Origin: an uncultured Solirubrobacteraceae bacterium | GTDB lineage: Bacteria; Actinomycetota; Thermoleophilia; Solirubrobacterales; Solirubrobacteraceae | Length of the DNA stretch: 64,000 nucleotides | Assembly: GCA_902806175.1 (NCBI GenBank) | Contig: CADCVQ010000054.1 | Coordinates: 62,001 to 126,000, forward strand | Direction: 5' to 3' | Shown: positions 42,372 through 53,273 of the stretch, piece after piece | How the letters are laid out: the number at the start of each line of letters is the position of its first letter | Position numbering within the stretch: the stretch's first letter is position 1 | Notes under the pieces: model-generated | Databases searched by the model: none | The model's input: only the letters and a program-made list of their open reading frames with translations | Told to the model about the DNA's origin: nothing | Position numbers and translations under genes: made by a program

Positions 42372-43019
42372 ATGGACGACGCGCCGTCATTTCTCTATGA
42401 CCACCGTGAAGCGCGCTCGGGCATCCCCGACGCGCTGAGGCGAGCCGGCTTCGAGGCGACGGCGAGCCAGCTTCCGGTCGGCGACTACGTGCTGTCCGAG
42501 CGGGTCGTCGTCGAGCGCAAGACGGGATCGGACCTCGCGGCATCGATCAAGGACCGCCGGCTCTTCGAGCAGGTGCAGCGCCTCGCCGAGGCCTACGAGA
42601 CCGTCGTCGTGATCGTCGAAGGCACGCCGGTCCACATCGCGCCGAGCAGCTGGCGGGGAAGCCTCGCCCGCGTGCTGCTGAGCGGTGCCGCGGTGCTCGT
42701 CACCGAGGACGCCGACGACACGGCGCGCTGGCTCGGACGGCTGCTGACGCTCGAGCGCCGCGGCCCGACCGAGGCGCGTGGCAGGCCGCGCCCGCGACGC
42801 CCGACCGAGGACCGCGCGCGCGTGGCGCAGGACGTCCTGACCTGCCTGCCCGGGATCGCCGCTGTCGGCGCGCGCCGGCTGCTCGAGCACTTCGGCTCGC
42901 TCGCGGCGGTGTTCGGCGCCAGTGGCGACGAGCTGCGCCGGGTTCCCGGGATCGGACCGGTGCGCGCGGGCGCGCTGGCTGCCCTGTTCGCAGACCTCGA
43001 TGTCGGCGGAGGCTGGTAA
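42372..43019 (+). CDS. ERCC4-domain (XPF/Mus81-type) nuclease
   Basis: 215 residues. The nuclease core has VGDYVLSERVVVERKTGSD (ERK-x3-D motif, residues ~36-54) with the upstream Asp in YDHREARSG, and the C-terminus carries two helix-hairpin-helix elements (LPGIAAVGARRLLEHFG near 155 and VPGIGPVRAGAL near 190). This is the architecture of archaeal/eukaryotic structure-specific flap or fork endonucleases without the helicase. In bacteria such stand-alone proteins are uncommon. Probable role: cutting branched DNA at stalled forks. Ends 4 bases from the convergent phosphatase gene. Confidence 0.9.
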   Translation: MDDAPSFLYDHREARSGIPDALRRAGFEATASQLPVGDYVLSERVVVERKTGSDLAASIKDRRLFEQVQRLAEAYETVVVIVEGTPVHIAPSSWRGSLARVLLSGAAVLVTEDADDTARWLGRLLTLERRGPTEARGRPRPRRPTEDRARVAQDVLTCLPGIAAVGARRLLEHFGSLAAVFGASGDELRRVPGIGPVRAGALAALFADLDVGGGW

Positions 43020-43023
43020 CAGA

Positions 43024-44691
43024 TCAGCTCGCGGACGGCGCCTTCGGCGCCACGTCCAGCGACACGATCGGGTGCAGGCGTGGAGCCTGCCAATCCTCGG
43101 GAACGGTCTTCTCGATCGCCAGCTGGGCGTCGCGCCCGCGCAGGTCCAGGCGCGCGATCTGGTTGTCGAAGGTGGGCTCCTGGGCGAACGCCCACTGCAT
43201 CGGCGACGGCGCTACGCCGGCGGCGCGCGACATGCGGCGCGCGAACGCGGCCACGGGTCGCGTGAAGGCCGCCCGCAGCGCCCGGCGCTCGCGCTTGTCG
43301 AGCGGGTTGCGGATCGGCGAGCACGTCGCCTGCAGCACGCGGCTGGACACGTCGCGGCCGGGAAACCAGGCCTCCGCGACGTAGGCGTGATGCACGTCGC
43401 CCGACAGCAGCATGATCGTCGCCGGGGCGGGCCCGCGGCGGCCCGCGGCGACGTCCTCGAGCAGCACCGACAGGCGGCCGAAGCAGTGCTGGAAGGCGGC
43501 CCAGTGCTCGAGGTCGAGCGCCTGGCGGACCTTCTCGCTCAGCCGTGCGGCGAGGCCGCCCCATGCGCCGTCGCAGACGGCTTCGTTCCACGCCTCGAGG
43601 TGGTGCATCCCGGGGCCGAGCATGACCGGCAGGGAGGTTCCGATGATCAGGTGGTCGAAGTCGCCAGAGCAGCGGTCCTCGACCCACTCCCACTCCGTGT
43701 CGGACAGCATCTGGCGCCGGCCCTCCGACAGCACGCGCCCCGCGCGCGAGTCGACCACGAGCAGGCGGTTGCGGCCGAAGTCGCGGTGAAAGCTCCAGCG
43801 CGCGCCGGCGATCTCGCGCGCGACGGTGCGCGCGAAGTCACGGACGAGCTCGAAGGCATCTCCCTCGTGCTGTTGCACGGCGCAGAAGATCGGGTCGTCG
43901 TAGAGGCGCGCGGGCGAGAGGTTTCCGAGGTGCTGGTAGATCCAGTAGGACATGTACGCGCCCAGGATGCGGTCCTCCCACCACGGCTCGGCGCGCATCA
44001 TCTCGACCCAGGCCTCGGAGATGTTCCAGTCGTCGTGGACGTCGTGGTCGTCGAAGATCATCGCGCTGGACACCGTCGAGAGCAGCCAGCGCAGCGCGGG
44101 GTCGCTCCAGCTCTCGCAGTACAGCGACGTGTACTCCTCGAAGTCGCCGACCTCGTCGGGCGGCGGGCCGGCCTCGCCGCGACGCGACTCGATCAGCTCC
44201 TTCGTACCGGGCGAGACCTCGTCGGCGTAGACCTGATCGCCGAGCAGCAAGAACGCGTCGGGCCACTCCGAGCACGGCTCGGCGCGCATGCGCTCGACGA
44301 GCGCCAGCAGCGCATCCACCTCACGCCCGCGCGAGTCCTCGTCCTTGCTGAGCACGTACGGCTTGGTGTGCGGCAGCGACACGCGGCAGGAGCCGAACGC
44401 CAGCCGCAGCGACTCGTCGTGGCTGTGGGTGCGGATGATGCAGGGCGGATACGGATCGTCGGGCAGCGGCCAGCACGACACGCCGTCGAGATGGACCTCG
44501 TAGGGCAACGTGCTGGCCGGGGCGAGGCCATCGAGCACGACAAGCGCGTAGTGATGCCCGCCGACGGTGAAGGTCGACGCGGTGCGGTCGAGCACCGTGA
44601 CCTGGCACGGAGCGTCGGTCTCCACCCAGACGGTCGCCTCCGTGTCGGAGACGTAGCGCAGCAGCGGGCCGAGCTTCAGGCGGGGCATCAC
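43024..44691 (-). CDS. PhoD-like metallophosphatase
   Basis: 555 residues of the PhoD/alkaline phosphatase D superfamily. An N-terminal beta-sandwich (EATVWVETDAP) precedes the metallophosphoesterase core with FGSCR near residue 98, LLLGDQVYADE near 148, FDDHDVHDDWN near 212, and LLSGDVHHAYV near 405. The metal ligands look complete. No Tat or Sec signal is visible at the N-terminus, unlike secreted PhoD, so it may act in the cytoplasm. Physiological substrate unknown. Confidence 0.88.
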   Translation of the reverse strand: MMPRLKLGPLLRYVSDTEATVWVETDAPCQVTVLDRTASTFTVGGHHYALVVLDGLAPASTLPYEVHLDGVSCWPLPDDPYPPCIIRTHSHDESLRLAFGSCRVSLPHTKPYVLSKDEDSRGREVDALLALVERMRAEPCSEWPDAFLLLGDQVYADEVSPGTKELIESRRGEAGPPPDEVGDFEEYTSLYCESWSDPALRWLLSTVSSAMIFDDHDVHDDWNISEAWVEMMRAEPWWEDRILGAYMSYWIYQHLGNLSPARLYDDPIFCAVQQHEGDAFELVRDFARTVAREIAGARWSFHRDFGRNRLLVVDSRAGRVLSEGRRQMLSDTEWEWVEDRCSGDFDHLIIGTSLPVMLGPGMHHLEAWNEAVCDGAWGGLAARLSEKVRQALDLEHWAAFQHCFGRLSVLLEDVAAGRRGPAPATIMLLSGDVHHAYVAEAWFPGRDVSSRVLQATCSPIRNPLDKRERRALRAAFTRPVAAFARRMSRAAGVAPSPMQWAFAQEPTFDNQIARLDLRGRDAQLAIEKTVPEDWQAPRLHPIVSLDVAPKAPSAS

Positions 44692-44756
44692 GAGACATTC
44701 TCCCCTGTCGGTGCAACGGGCGCCACCGATAGGTTGCGTCGGTCCCGCCGAGAGGT

Positions 44757-44975
44757 CTACGCGGCGCCGAAGCCCACCTTGTGCTCGTCGAGCGTCGTGC
44801 GCACGTACAGCACCTGGCTGAGGTTCAGCCTGATCGTGCCGTCCTCGACGGTGAGGTCGTGCCAGTCGCCGCCCTTGACCGCCTCCAACAGCGCGTCGAG
44901 CACGTCGTCCTCGATGCGCACGGCGAGCAGCTGCGCGTGGGCCGTCATGCCGATCGTGACACGTTGCAGAGCCAT
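44757..44975 (-). CDS. Hypothetical 72-residue protein coupled to the epimerase
   Basis: Small soluble protein with a beta-rich pattern; contains GGDWHDLTVEDGTIRLNLSQ near residue 35 and VLYVRTTLDEHKVGF at the end. Family not recognised. Its ATG shares one base with the stop of the methylmalonyl-CoA epimerase gene (TGATG), so the two are translated together. Confidence 0.6.
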   Translation of the reverse strand: MALQRVTIGMTAHAQLLAVRIEDDVLDALLEAVKGGDWHDLTVEDGTIRLNLSQVLYVRTTLDEHKVGFGAA

Positions 44976-45385
44976 CAGTGCAGCTCCGCCGGCTGGACGA
45001 TCTCGGTCAGCAGCCCGCCCGCCGTCTTCGGGTGCAGGAAGGCGACCCGCGAGTTGCGGATCCCGGTCCGCGGGGTTTCGTCGATGAGCTTCAAACCGGC
45101 CTCCTTGAGCGCCGCGAGCGCCGCTTCGATGTCGTCGACCTGGTAGGCGACGTGGTGCATGCCTGGGCCCTTCTTGGCGATGAACTTGCCGACGGGCGTG
45201 TCGGGCCCGGTCGCTGCCAGCAGCTCGATGTGGTTCTCGCCGACGTCCAGCAGCACGGCCTCGACACCCTGCTCGGCGACGGTCTCGCGATGCACGAGCG
45301 TCATGCCGTAGTCGCGCTCGTAGAGCTCCAGCGACGCGTCGATGTCCTCGACGGCGACGCCGATGTGGTCGACGCGGTTGAACAT
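44975..45385 (-). CDS. mce: Methylmalonyl-CoA epimerase
   Basis: 136-residue VOC/glyoxalase-fold metalloenzyme that interconverts (S)- and (R)-methylmalonyl-CoA in propionate and odd-chain/branched-chain catabolism. Motifs: RVDHIGVAVEDID at the N-terminus (metal His), ENHIELL near residue 50, and GPGMHHVAYQVDDIEAAL near 74. Length is standard. A TAGGAT box ends 6 bases before the ATG. No methylmalonyl-CoA mutase is in the window. Confidence 0.93.
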   Translation of the reverse strand: MFNRVDHIGVAVEDIDASLELYERDYGMTLVHRETVAEQGVEAVLLDVGENHIELLAATGPDTPVGKFIAKKGPGMHHVAYQVDDIEAALAALKEAGLKLIDETPRTGIRNSRVAFLHPKTAGGLLTEIVQPAELH

Positions 45386-45391
45386 GCGCGC

Positions 45392-45397
45392 ATCCTA
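45392..45397 (-). promoter_or_regulatory. -10 box of leaderless mce
   Basis: TAGGAT on the minus strand, 6 bases before the ATG, inside the 26-base gap behind ftsH. The short gap means mce can also be reached by ftsH read-through. Confidence 0.45.
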
Positions 45398-45411
45398 TTG
45401 GCGCGACCGTG

Positions 45412-47001
<1,590 letters not shown>

Positions 47002-47043
47002 GCGTTTGAGCCTTCGGCGTTCATGCCTGTGTGCCTTTGATCA

Positions 47044-47838
47044 TCAGCCGGTTGGCGGGGGTGACTCGACCCGCAGGATCTCGGCGAGCGCGGCGCGCCC
47101 GACCTCGAGCTGGCGCTCGCTCGGCTCGCGCGTGCCGAGCAGGCGCTGCAGCTCGTGTCCGGGGCGGCGCAGCGCGCGCGCGGCGGCGCTGCCGGCGTGC
47201 TTCTCGCTCCAGACGAACACCTCGACGGCGATGCCCAGCGACGCCACGCCGACGGCGAACTGCGCGGCCGGCCCGGGCCGGCCGAGCGTGTGGCGCAGCA
47301 GCGCGGCGCCGGCGAGGTTGGAGGCCAGCAGGGGCGTCATGAGGTGCGAGCCGCAGCGGTCGTGCTCCTTGGCGGCGTCGGCGGCGTCGGGCTTGTCGTC
47401 CTCGTAGGCGGCGATCGCCTTGTGCTCGACGCCGTGGTACTCGGCGAGCTCGCCGCCGCGCAGGGCGACGATGCTCGGCAGCAGCGATACCGCGGCGAGT
47501 ACGGCCTCGGCACCGGTGCCGGACTTCAGGCGGCTGCGCAGCAGGCGCCCGCCCCCGGCCGCGGCGAGCATCGAGCCGAGCACGCGGACGTCCTGAAACG
47601 GAAGCCTTGCCTCGGGCAGTGCGCGCTTGACGAGCGGGATGACGACCATCGCCTCGCCGAGCCGCACGACGCCGCGCACGCCGGCGAGCTTCTCGACGCC
47701 AGGCACGCGCGGCTTGCGGCCTGAGGCCGTGGCGATCGATCCGTCGCGGCGGCGCACCGAGGCAGCCCAGTGCGTCGGGCCGTGGACGAGCAGTCCGTTG
47801 CGCAGCGCCATCCCGCCGAGTCGCAGCTTGTCAGCCAC
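47044..47838 (-). CDS. DUF1385 family membrane protein
   Basis: 264 residues. LRLGGMALRNGLLVHGP at the N-terminus and YHGVEHKAIAAYE plus HDRCGSHLM (residues ~135-170) are the DUF1385 hallmarks, with conserved His, Glu and Cys that could bind a metal. Two or three hydrophobic segments. The GTG start was chosen at the conserved N-terminus and overlaps the M20 peptidase gene by 8 bases. Confidence 0.85.
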   Translation of the reverse strand: MADKLRLGGMALRNGLLVHGPTHWAASVRRRDGSIATASGRKPRVPGVEKLAGVRGVVRLGEAMVVIPLVKRALPEARLPFQDVRVLGSMLAAAGGGRLLRSRLKSGTGAEAVLAAVSLLPSIVALRGGELAEYHGVEHKAIAAYEDDKPDAADAAKEHDRCGSHLMTPLLASNLAGAALLRHTLGRPGPAAQFAVGVASLGIAVEVFVWSEKHAGSAAARALRRPGHELQRLLGTREPSERQLEVGRAALAEILRVESPPPTG

Positions 47839-49159
47839 CGAGCAGCTCCTTGCAGATGTCGTGGAAGAAGGTCGCCGCGAAGCCGAGGTCACGTGCGTCG
47901 ATGCGCTCGTCGGCGGCGTGGATCAGGGGTGATGTCTCGTAGAGGTTCATGTGGCGCTGCGGGAAGAATCCGTAGGCGACGCATTCGGGGAACGCGTCGC
48001 GAAACGTGCGCGAGTCCGTGAAGCCGGGCAGGATCGTCGGAACAACGCGGCAGCCCGGGTCGTTCACCCGCAGCCAGCCCTCGATCGCGTCCATCAGCGG
48101 TGAGCTGACGGGCGACGCGTTGCCGACGACCTGCTCGGTGAACTCCAGGCGGTAGCCGTCGTCGCCGAGCACCTCGCGGATTCGGGTGAGCGCATGCTCC
48201 TCGCCGAGGCCGGGCGGGACGCGGCAGTCGACGCGCAGCTCGGCGCTCGCGGGGATGACGTTGATCTTCTCCGAGCCCCAGATCCGCGTCGGCGCGAGCG
48301 TCACGCCGAGCATCGGCTCGACGAGCAGCGCGAGGCCCGGATCGTTCGCGCGCAGGCGCTCCAGCGCGAATTCGACCCCGCCCACGCCGCCGTTGACCTC
48401 GAGGCCCAGGCCCTCCAGCAGCGCCCGCGGACCCTCGGTCAGGTCATAGCCGGGCTGGCGCTCGCCCATCCGCGCCAGCAGCGGCGCCATCTTCAGCAGC
48501 GCGTTGTCGCCGATCTTCGGGATCGACGCGTGCCCGGCGATCCCGTCGGTCAGGACGCGGAAGCGAAAGACGCCCTTCTCGGCGACACAGACGCCGTACA
48601 GCCGCTCGCCGTCGTAGGGGATGACGGCACCGGCGCCCTCGTTGAGCAGGTAGTCGCAGCGCACGAGGTCGGGGTGGTGCTCGCACATCCAGATCGCTCC
48701 GAGCTCGCCGCCGACCTCCTCGTCGACGACGACGACGACGAGCAGGTCGCCGCGCGCGGGTCGCCAGCCCGAGCGCGCGAGCGACAGCGCCGCGGCCACC
48801 TCGGCCGCGGTCTGGGACTTCATGTCCTGCGCGCCGCGGCCCCAGACGAAGCCGTCGGCGAGGTCGCCAGACCACGGGTCGTGCGTCCAGTCCGCCGGCG
48901 TCGCGAGAACGGTGTCGACGTGCGAGAGCAGGCAGAGGGTCGGGCCGTCGGCGATGCCGCGCAGGCGCGCCACGAGGTTCGGGCGCTCGGGCTGCGCCCC
49001 GCGCAGCGCGACGTCGAAGCCGGCATCGCGCAGATCGGCGGCGAGCTGCTCCTGCAGCACGCGCTCGTTGCCGGGCGGGTTGACCGTGTTGCAGCGGATC
49101 AGCCGCTGCAACAGCTCGGTCGCGTCCTGCTGGAGATCCTCGGCCACGATCGCGTTCAT
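47831..49159 (-). CDS. M20/M25/M40 family zinc peptidase
   Basis: 442 residues. Metal-binding motifs: LLSHVDTV near residue 77, GRGAQDMKS near 107, and VDEEVGGELGA near 145 (catalytic Glu). The dimerisation domain follows, and a late metal His is in SPLIHAADERID near 412. Such enzymes remove N-acyl groups or split dipeptides (succinyl-diaminopimelate desuccinylase and acetylornithine deacetylase relatives). Substrate undetermined. Overlaps the downstream DUF1385 gene. Confidence 0.88.
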   Translation of the reverse strand: MNAIVAEDLQQDATELLQRLIRCNTVNPPGNERVLQEQLAADLRDAGFDVALRGAQPERPNLVARLRGIADGPTLCLLSHVDTVLATPADWTHDPWSGDLADGFVWGRGAQDMKSQTAAEVAAALSLARSGWRPARGDLLVVVVVDEEVGGELGAIWMCEHHPDLVRCDYLLNEGAGAVIPYDGERLYGVCVAEKGVFRFRVLTDGIAGHASIPKIGDNALLKMAPLLARMGERQPGYDLTEGPRALLEGLGLEVNGGVGGVEFALERLRANDPGLALLVEPMLGVTLAPTRIWGSEKINVIPASAELRVDCRVPPGLGEEHALTRIREVLGDDGYRLEFTEQVVGNASPVSSPLMDAIEGWLRVNDPGCRVVPTILPGFTDSRTFRDAFPECVAYGFFPQRHMNLYETSPLIHAADERIDARDLGFAATFFHDICKELLGG

Positions 49160-49235
49160 GTTACGGCGCGGCGGGCGCGGCCTCGATCGGGTGCGGGCCC
49201 CATCTGCCGCGCGCCAGGCCGTGCAACCCGGTCGA

Positions 49236-50621
49236 CTACGACACGAGCCCCGCGCCGCGCAGGCAGCTGCGCGCGTGGCGCCCGCTGACCTTGCGACAGC
49301 GCGCGGTCAGCGCCTGCTCAATCGGCTCGAGTGCGGCCAGCACCGAGCCGACGCCCTCGTAGCAGTACGCGCGGTGGCGCGCCGGGGCGCGCGCACACAG
49401 GCGCCCGCCGCGCTCGCCCTCGGCATCGGCGTTGACGATCTCGCGCGCGACGCCGTACAGGCAGTCGCCCTCGTTGGCCTCGGCCAGGCGGCAGCCTGCC
49501 AGCGCCTTGCTCGCGCTCTTGCCGGCGATCCCGGAGACGTCGCGGCCGAAGGACTCAAAGCACGTCTTGACCCACGGCTTCTCGCTGCGCCGGCAGAGGT
49601 CCGCCGTCTTGGCCTGATCGTAGTTGGTGACGCGCAGGAGGTTGGCGGTCACGAGCAGATAGCAGTAGAGCTTGTGGCGCTCGACGACGCTGTTGCAGGG
49701 GTAGATCGGGTCGGTCTTGCGCAGATACTTCGACGTCACGCCATAGGAGGAGTTGAAGTTCTCCATGAAGACGCCGCCGGTGCAGGAGACGCGGTCAAAG
49801 CCCGTGCGCAGGTCGTCGCAGATCTTCAGCGACCCCGGCAGGTCATAGCCCGTGTAGATCATCAGCCCGTGGCCGAGGCCGTGGATGCACTGGTAGAAGA
49901 GAAAGCGCTGCTCGGTGATCTGCGGATCGCTGCACAGCTGGCGCGCGACGACGGCGAGCCTGGCGGTGGGTTGGCCGAGGAACGCCCGCTCGACGATGCC
50001 GTGGTAGTAGCCCGACGCGCAGACCGCGCTGCCGGCGACGAACGCCGGCGCGACCTTGTCCTTGAAGCGCGCCAGCGCGGCCGACCCCATCCGGTGCGCG
50101 ATGCGGTGACAGTCGCCTGCGACCGCCGCGTCGGACGTCATCATCGACTGCAGCCTGTCGAGCGCGGGCTTCGGGCCGTCGTTGAAGACGAGGTTGCCGA
50201 ACGCCTGCTCGAGGCACTCCGTGTTGCCGTCGCGGCAGTCGGCCAGCCGCTTGTCGTCGGGGGCGAACGGCTCTGCGACGGCCTTGCCCGAGGCGTTGCC
50301 GGCGCCGACAAAGGCGGCCAGGTCGGCCTTCTCGTCATCTGACAGCTTGTCGGCGAAGCTCGGCATGATCCCGCCCGGCTTGCGCAGCTGCGCGAGGACG
50401 CGGCGCGGGTTGGGGCTCGCGTCGTCGAGGTCGGGGCCGACGGTGCCCTTGGAACCGGCCGCCTTGAACGTGTGACAGCCGTCGCAGCCCTGCGCCGCGA
50501 ACAGTCGCTTGCCCGCGACGGGGTCGCCGTTGGCGGCCTGCTCGTCGCTCGAGCAGGACACCGGTGCCAGCGCCGCGAGGACGATCAGTGCCAGCCCCGG
50601 CAGCAGGCGCGCGCGCTTCAT
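49236..50621 (-). CDS. Lipoprotein: cytochrome c fused to cysteine-pair repeat domain
   Basis: 461 residues. A lipobox-like VSCSS (Cys23) indicates export and lipidation. Residues ~32-105 are a class I cytochrome c: heme-binding CDGCH near 46 and axial Met in GGIMPSFADKL near 86. The remaining ~350 residues hold about 18 cysteines, with seven pairs spaced C-x9-14-C and usually followed by xxG, plus His motifs YYHGIVE and CIHGLGHGL. I do not recognise this domain. It may be a disulfide-stapled helical repeat or bind further metal or heme. Probably an electron-transfer protein outside the membrane. Confidence 0.8.
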   Translation of the reverse strand: MKRARLLPGLALIVLAALAPVSCSSDEQAANGDPVAGKRLFAAQGCDGCHTFKAAGSKGTVGPDLDDASPNPRRVLAQLRKPGGIMPSFADKLSDDEKADLAAFVGAGNASGKAVAEPFAPDDKRLADCRDGNTECLEQAFGNLVFNDGPKPALDRLQSMMTSDAAVAGDCHRIAHRMGSAALARFKDKVAPAFVAGSAVCASGYYHGIVERAFLGQPTARLAVVARQLCSDPQITEQRFLFYQCIHGLGHGLMIYTGYDLPGSLKICDDLRTGFDRVSCTGGVFMENFNSSYGVTSKYLRKTDPIYPCNSVVERHKLYCYLLVTANLLRVTNYDQAKTADLCRRSEKPWVKTCFESFGRDVSGIAGKSASKALAGCRLAEANEGDCLYGVAREIVNADAEGERGGRLCARAPARHRAYCYEGVGSVLAALEPIEQALTARCRKVSGRHARSCLRGAGLVS

Positions 50622-50696
50622 CGACGCGACGATAGCCGCGCCGCCACACGCCGTGTCGCAGCTGCGCTACCCGACGGATCGATCCGTGGACACCGC

Positions 50697-51872
50697 TCAG
50701 GAGTCGGCGGGAGCCTCGTAGTCGGTCAGCGTGTAGTTCGTCGCCAGCAGGGTCAGCGCGGTGAGCCAGGCGGTGCGCGCGCGCCGGTCGCCGACCGCGC
50801 CCGCAAGCGGCGGCAGCGCGATGACGGCAGGCGCCGACGCCAATTCGAGCCAGCCGTGGATCCGCATCGGGATCAGCCGCTTCAGGGCCACCGGATGGTC
50901 GGTGAGCGCGTTGATCGTGCCCTGCGTCGCCGCCACCGCCCAGCTGATGTTGCGGATCCGCGGGTTGAGCTTCAGCAGGACGGGGCCGGCGGTCATCAGC
51001 GCGAAGAAGCCATAGTCGATGACGCCGTGGGCGGTCGCCTTGATCGGCTGCGGGGGGAACTTGCGCTTCAGCTGCTCTGCCCCGCCGGGCTTTGCCATCA
51101 GCGCGTGCGCCCGCGCCTTGGCGGCGTCGGGCAGCAGGCGGCTCATGCGCCCCTGCATCTTCGTGGTCATCGAGGCCGACACGACGCGTTCCTTGCCGGC
51201 CATCAGCGCCTCGAAGCCGTCGCGCGCGACGTCGGCCGGATCGTCCTGCGGGCCGGCGCCGACGGGCGTGTCGGTCATGTCGGCGCGCTCGAAGAACTCC
51301 GTCTCGGTGGGGCCCGGCATCAGCGACGTCACGGTGACGCCGGTGTCCTTGAGCTCCGCGCGCAGCGCGAGGGCGAAGGACTGCACGAAGGACTTCGACG
51401 CGTTGTAGACGGCCTGGAACGTGCCGGGCATCGTCGACGCGATCGACGAGGTCAGCAGGATCCGCCCCTCGCCGCGCTCGACCATGTCGCGCACGACGTG
51501 CTTGGCGAGGTGCACGGTCCCGCGCACGTTGAGGTCGACGACGCGCAGCTCGTCCTCCAGGTCGGTGCCGTTGGCGAACTCGCCGCCCGCTCCGACCCCC
51601 GCGTTCAGCGCGACCGCGGCGACCGGGCGGCCGGCGGCGGTCATCCGGCGGTGCAGCTCGTCCACGCCGGCCTCCGTGCTGAGGTCGACCTGCACCGCGT
51701 CGACCGCTGCGCCGAGTTGCTCGAGCTCGCGCGCCGCGCTCTGCAGCTCGCCGTCCTCCGCCGCGATGATCAGGTCGAAGTCGTTCGAGGCGAATTGCTT
51801 GGCCAGCTCGCGCCCGATGCCGGAGGACGCTCCGGTGACGACGGCGAGCGGGCGTGATGTGGTGGTAGCCAT
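50697..51872 (-). CDS. Short-chain dehydrogenase fused to a C-terminal membrane domain
   Basis: 391 residues. Residues 1-255 are a classical [11 protein letters not shown] near residue 14, NAG in LNAGVG, and the catalytic YNASK near 162. Residues ~285-390 contain about four hydrophobic segments ([47 protein letters not shown]). The fusion suggests a membrane-attached oxidoreductase acting on a lipid-soluble substrate. Diverges from rarA with 100 bases between starts. Confidence 0.82.
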   Translation of the reverse strand: MATTTSRPLAVVTGASSGIGRELAKQFASNDFDLIIAAEDGELQSAARELEQLGAAVDAVQVDLSTEAGVDELHRRMTAAGRPVAAVALNAGVGAGGEFANGTDLEDELRVVDLNVRGTVHLAKHVVRDMVERGEGRILLTSSIASTMPGTFQAVYNASKSFVQSFALALRAELKDTGVTVTSLMPGPTETEFFERADMTDTPVGAGPQDDPADVARDGFEALMAGKERVVSASMTTKMQGRMSRLLPDAAKARAHALMAKPGGAEQLKRKFPPQPIKATAHGVIDYGFFALMTAGPVLLKLNPRIRNISWAVAATQGTINALTDHPVALKRLIPMRIHGWLELASAPAVIALPPLAGAVGDRRARTAWLTALTLLATNYTLTDYEAPADS

Positions 51873-51972
51873 GGGGCGCGGGTGCCCGCTGATCGCGGCG
51901 CGGTAACGGCCGATCCTCCGATCGGCCCGGACGGCCCGTGATACTTGGCACATCGCCGACCAGCTCTTCGAC

Positions 51973-53259
51973 ATGGGCGACGAGCCCGTTCCGGTCACCG
52001 CCACGCCCGTCCCGCCCGCCGATGCGCCGCTGGCCGTCCGCATGCGCCCGCGCACGCTGGACGAGCTCGTCGGCCAGGAGCACCTGCTCGGCACGCCCGA
52101 GGAGCCGACGACGCTGCGCCGCGCGATCGCCGACGGGCGCCCGCACTCGATGGTCCTGCACGGACCGCCGGGCAGCGGCAAGACGACGCTCGCGCGGATC
52201 GTGGCGAACTCGGCGCGCGCCGCCTTCGAGGAGCTCAGCGCGGTGCAGGCCGGGCGCGCCGAGGTGCGCGGCGTGATCGATCGCGCGGCGCACCGGCGCC
52301 GGTCAAGCGGCGAGCCGACGGTTTTCTTCCTCGACGAGATCCACCGCTTCAACAAGGCCCAGCAGGACGCGCTGCTGCCCGCCGTCGAGGAGGGCCTCGT
52401 CACGCTGATCGGGGCGACGACGGAGAACCCGTACTTCGAGGTCAACTCGGCGCTGCTGAGCCGCTGCCAGGTCTATGAGCTGCACGAGCTGCTCCCGCGC
52501 GACATCGAGTCGCTGCTGCGCCGTGCGCTGAGACAAGGCGAGTGCGCCGCGGCAGCCGTGCCCGACGAGGTGCTCGAGTTCCTCGCCGCGCGCGCCGGCG
52601 GCGACGCGCGGACTGCGCTGGCGGCGCTCGAGCTCGCCTGCGAGACGGCGGGCGCGGGCGAGAGCGTCACGCAGGCTGGCGCCGAACAGGCGCTGCAGCG
52701 CAAGGCGCTGCGCTTCGATCGCGCCGGCGACCAGCACTACGACTACATCTCGGCGTGGATCAAGGCCACGCGCGCCTCCGATCCCGACGCCGCGCTGTAC
52801 TACCTGGCGGTCATGCTCGAGGGCGGCGAGGACGCGCGCTTTCTCGTGCGGCGGATGGTGATCCTGGCGTCAGAGGACATCGGCAACGCCGACCCGCAGG
52901 CGCTCGTGATCGCGGTCGCGGCCGCAGCGGCGGTCGAGCATGTCGGCCTGCCGGAGTGCATCCACGCGCTGTCGCAGGCGACGATCTACCTCGCGCTCGC
53001 GCCGAAGTCCAAGGCGGCGACGAAGTCGATCGGCGCGGCGATGCACCACGTGCGCCAGTTCGGCGCGGCCGCGCCGCCGCCGCAGATCCGCTCGCAGGCC
53101 GTCGGCTACGACAGCCCGCACGACCATCCCGGCCATCTCGGGCCACAGGAGGTGGTCCCCGACGAGGTCGTCGGCGCTCGCTTCTACGAACCCGACGAGA
53201 TGGAGGCAGCGCTGCGCGAGCGGTTGGCGGAGATCCGGCGGGCGCGCGGGCGCGAGTGA
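51973..53259 (+). CDS. rarA: Replication-associated recombination protein A (RarA/MgsA)
   Basis: 428-residue AAA+ clamp-loader-like ATPase that acts at stalled replication forks and gaps. Motifs: [18 protein letters not shown] near residue 23, Walker [10 protein letters not shown] near 64, Walker [16 protein letters not shown] near 118, [19 protein letters not shown] (sensor 1 and Arg finger) near 147, and the C-terminal tetramerisation region with [10 protein letters not shown] and [16 protein letters not shown]. Length and motifs are typical. A few bases separate it from the aldehyde-dehydrogenase homologue. Confidence 0.95.
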   Translation: MGDEPVPVTATPVPPADAPLAVRMRPRTLDELVGQEHLLGTPEEPTTLRRAIADGRPHSMVLHGPPGSGKTTLARIVANSARAAFEELSAVQAGRAEVRGVIDRAAHRRRSSGEPTVFFLDEIHRFNKAQQDALLPAVEEGLVTLIGATTENPYFEVNSALLSRCQVYELHELLPRDIESLLRRALRQGECAAAAVPDEVLEFLAARAGGDARTALAALELACETAGAGESVTQAGAEQALQRKALRFDRAGDQHYDYISAWIKATRASDPDAALYYLAVMLEGGEDARFLVRRMVILASEDIGNADPQALVIAVAAAAAVEHVGLPECIHALSQATIYLALAPKSKAATKSIGAAMHHVRQFGAAAPPPQIRSQAVGYDSPHDHPGHLGPQEVVPDEVVGARFYEPDEMEAALRERLAEIRRARGRE

Positions 53260-53273
53260 GACAATCCGCAGCG

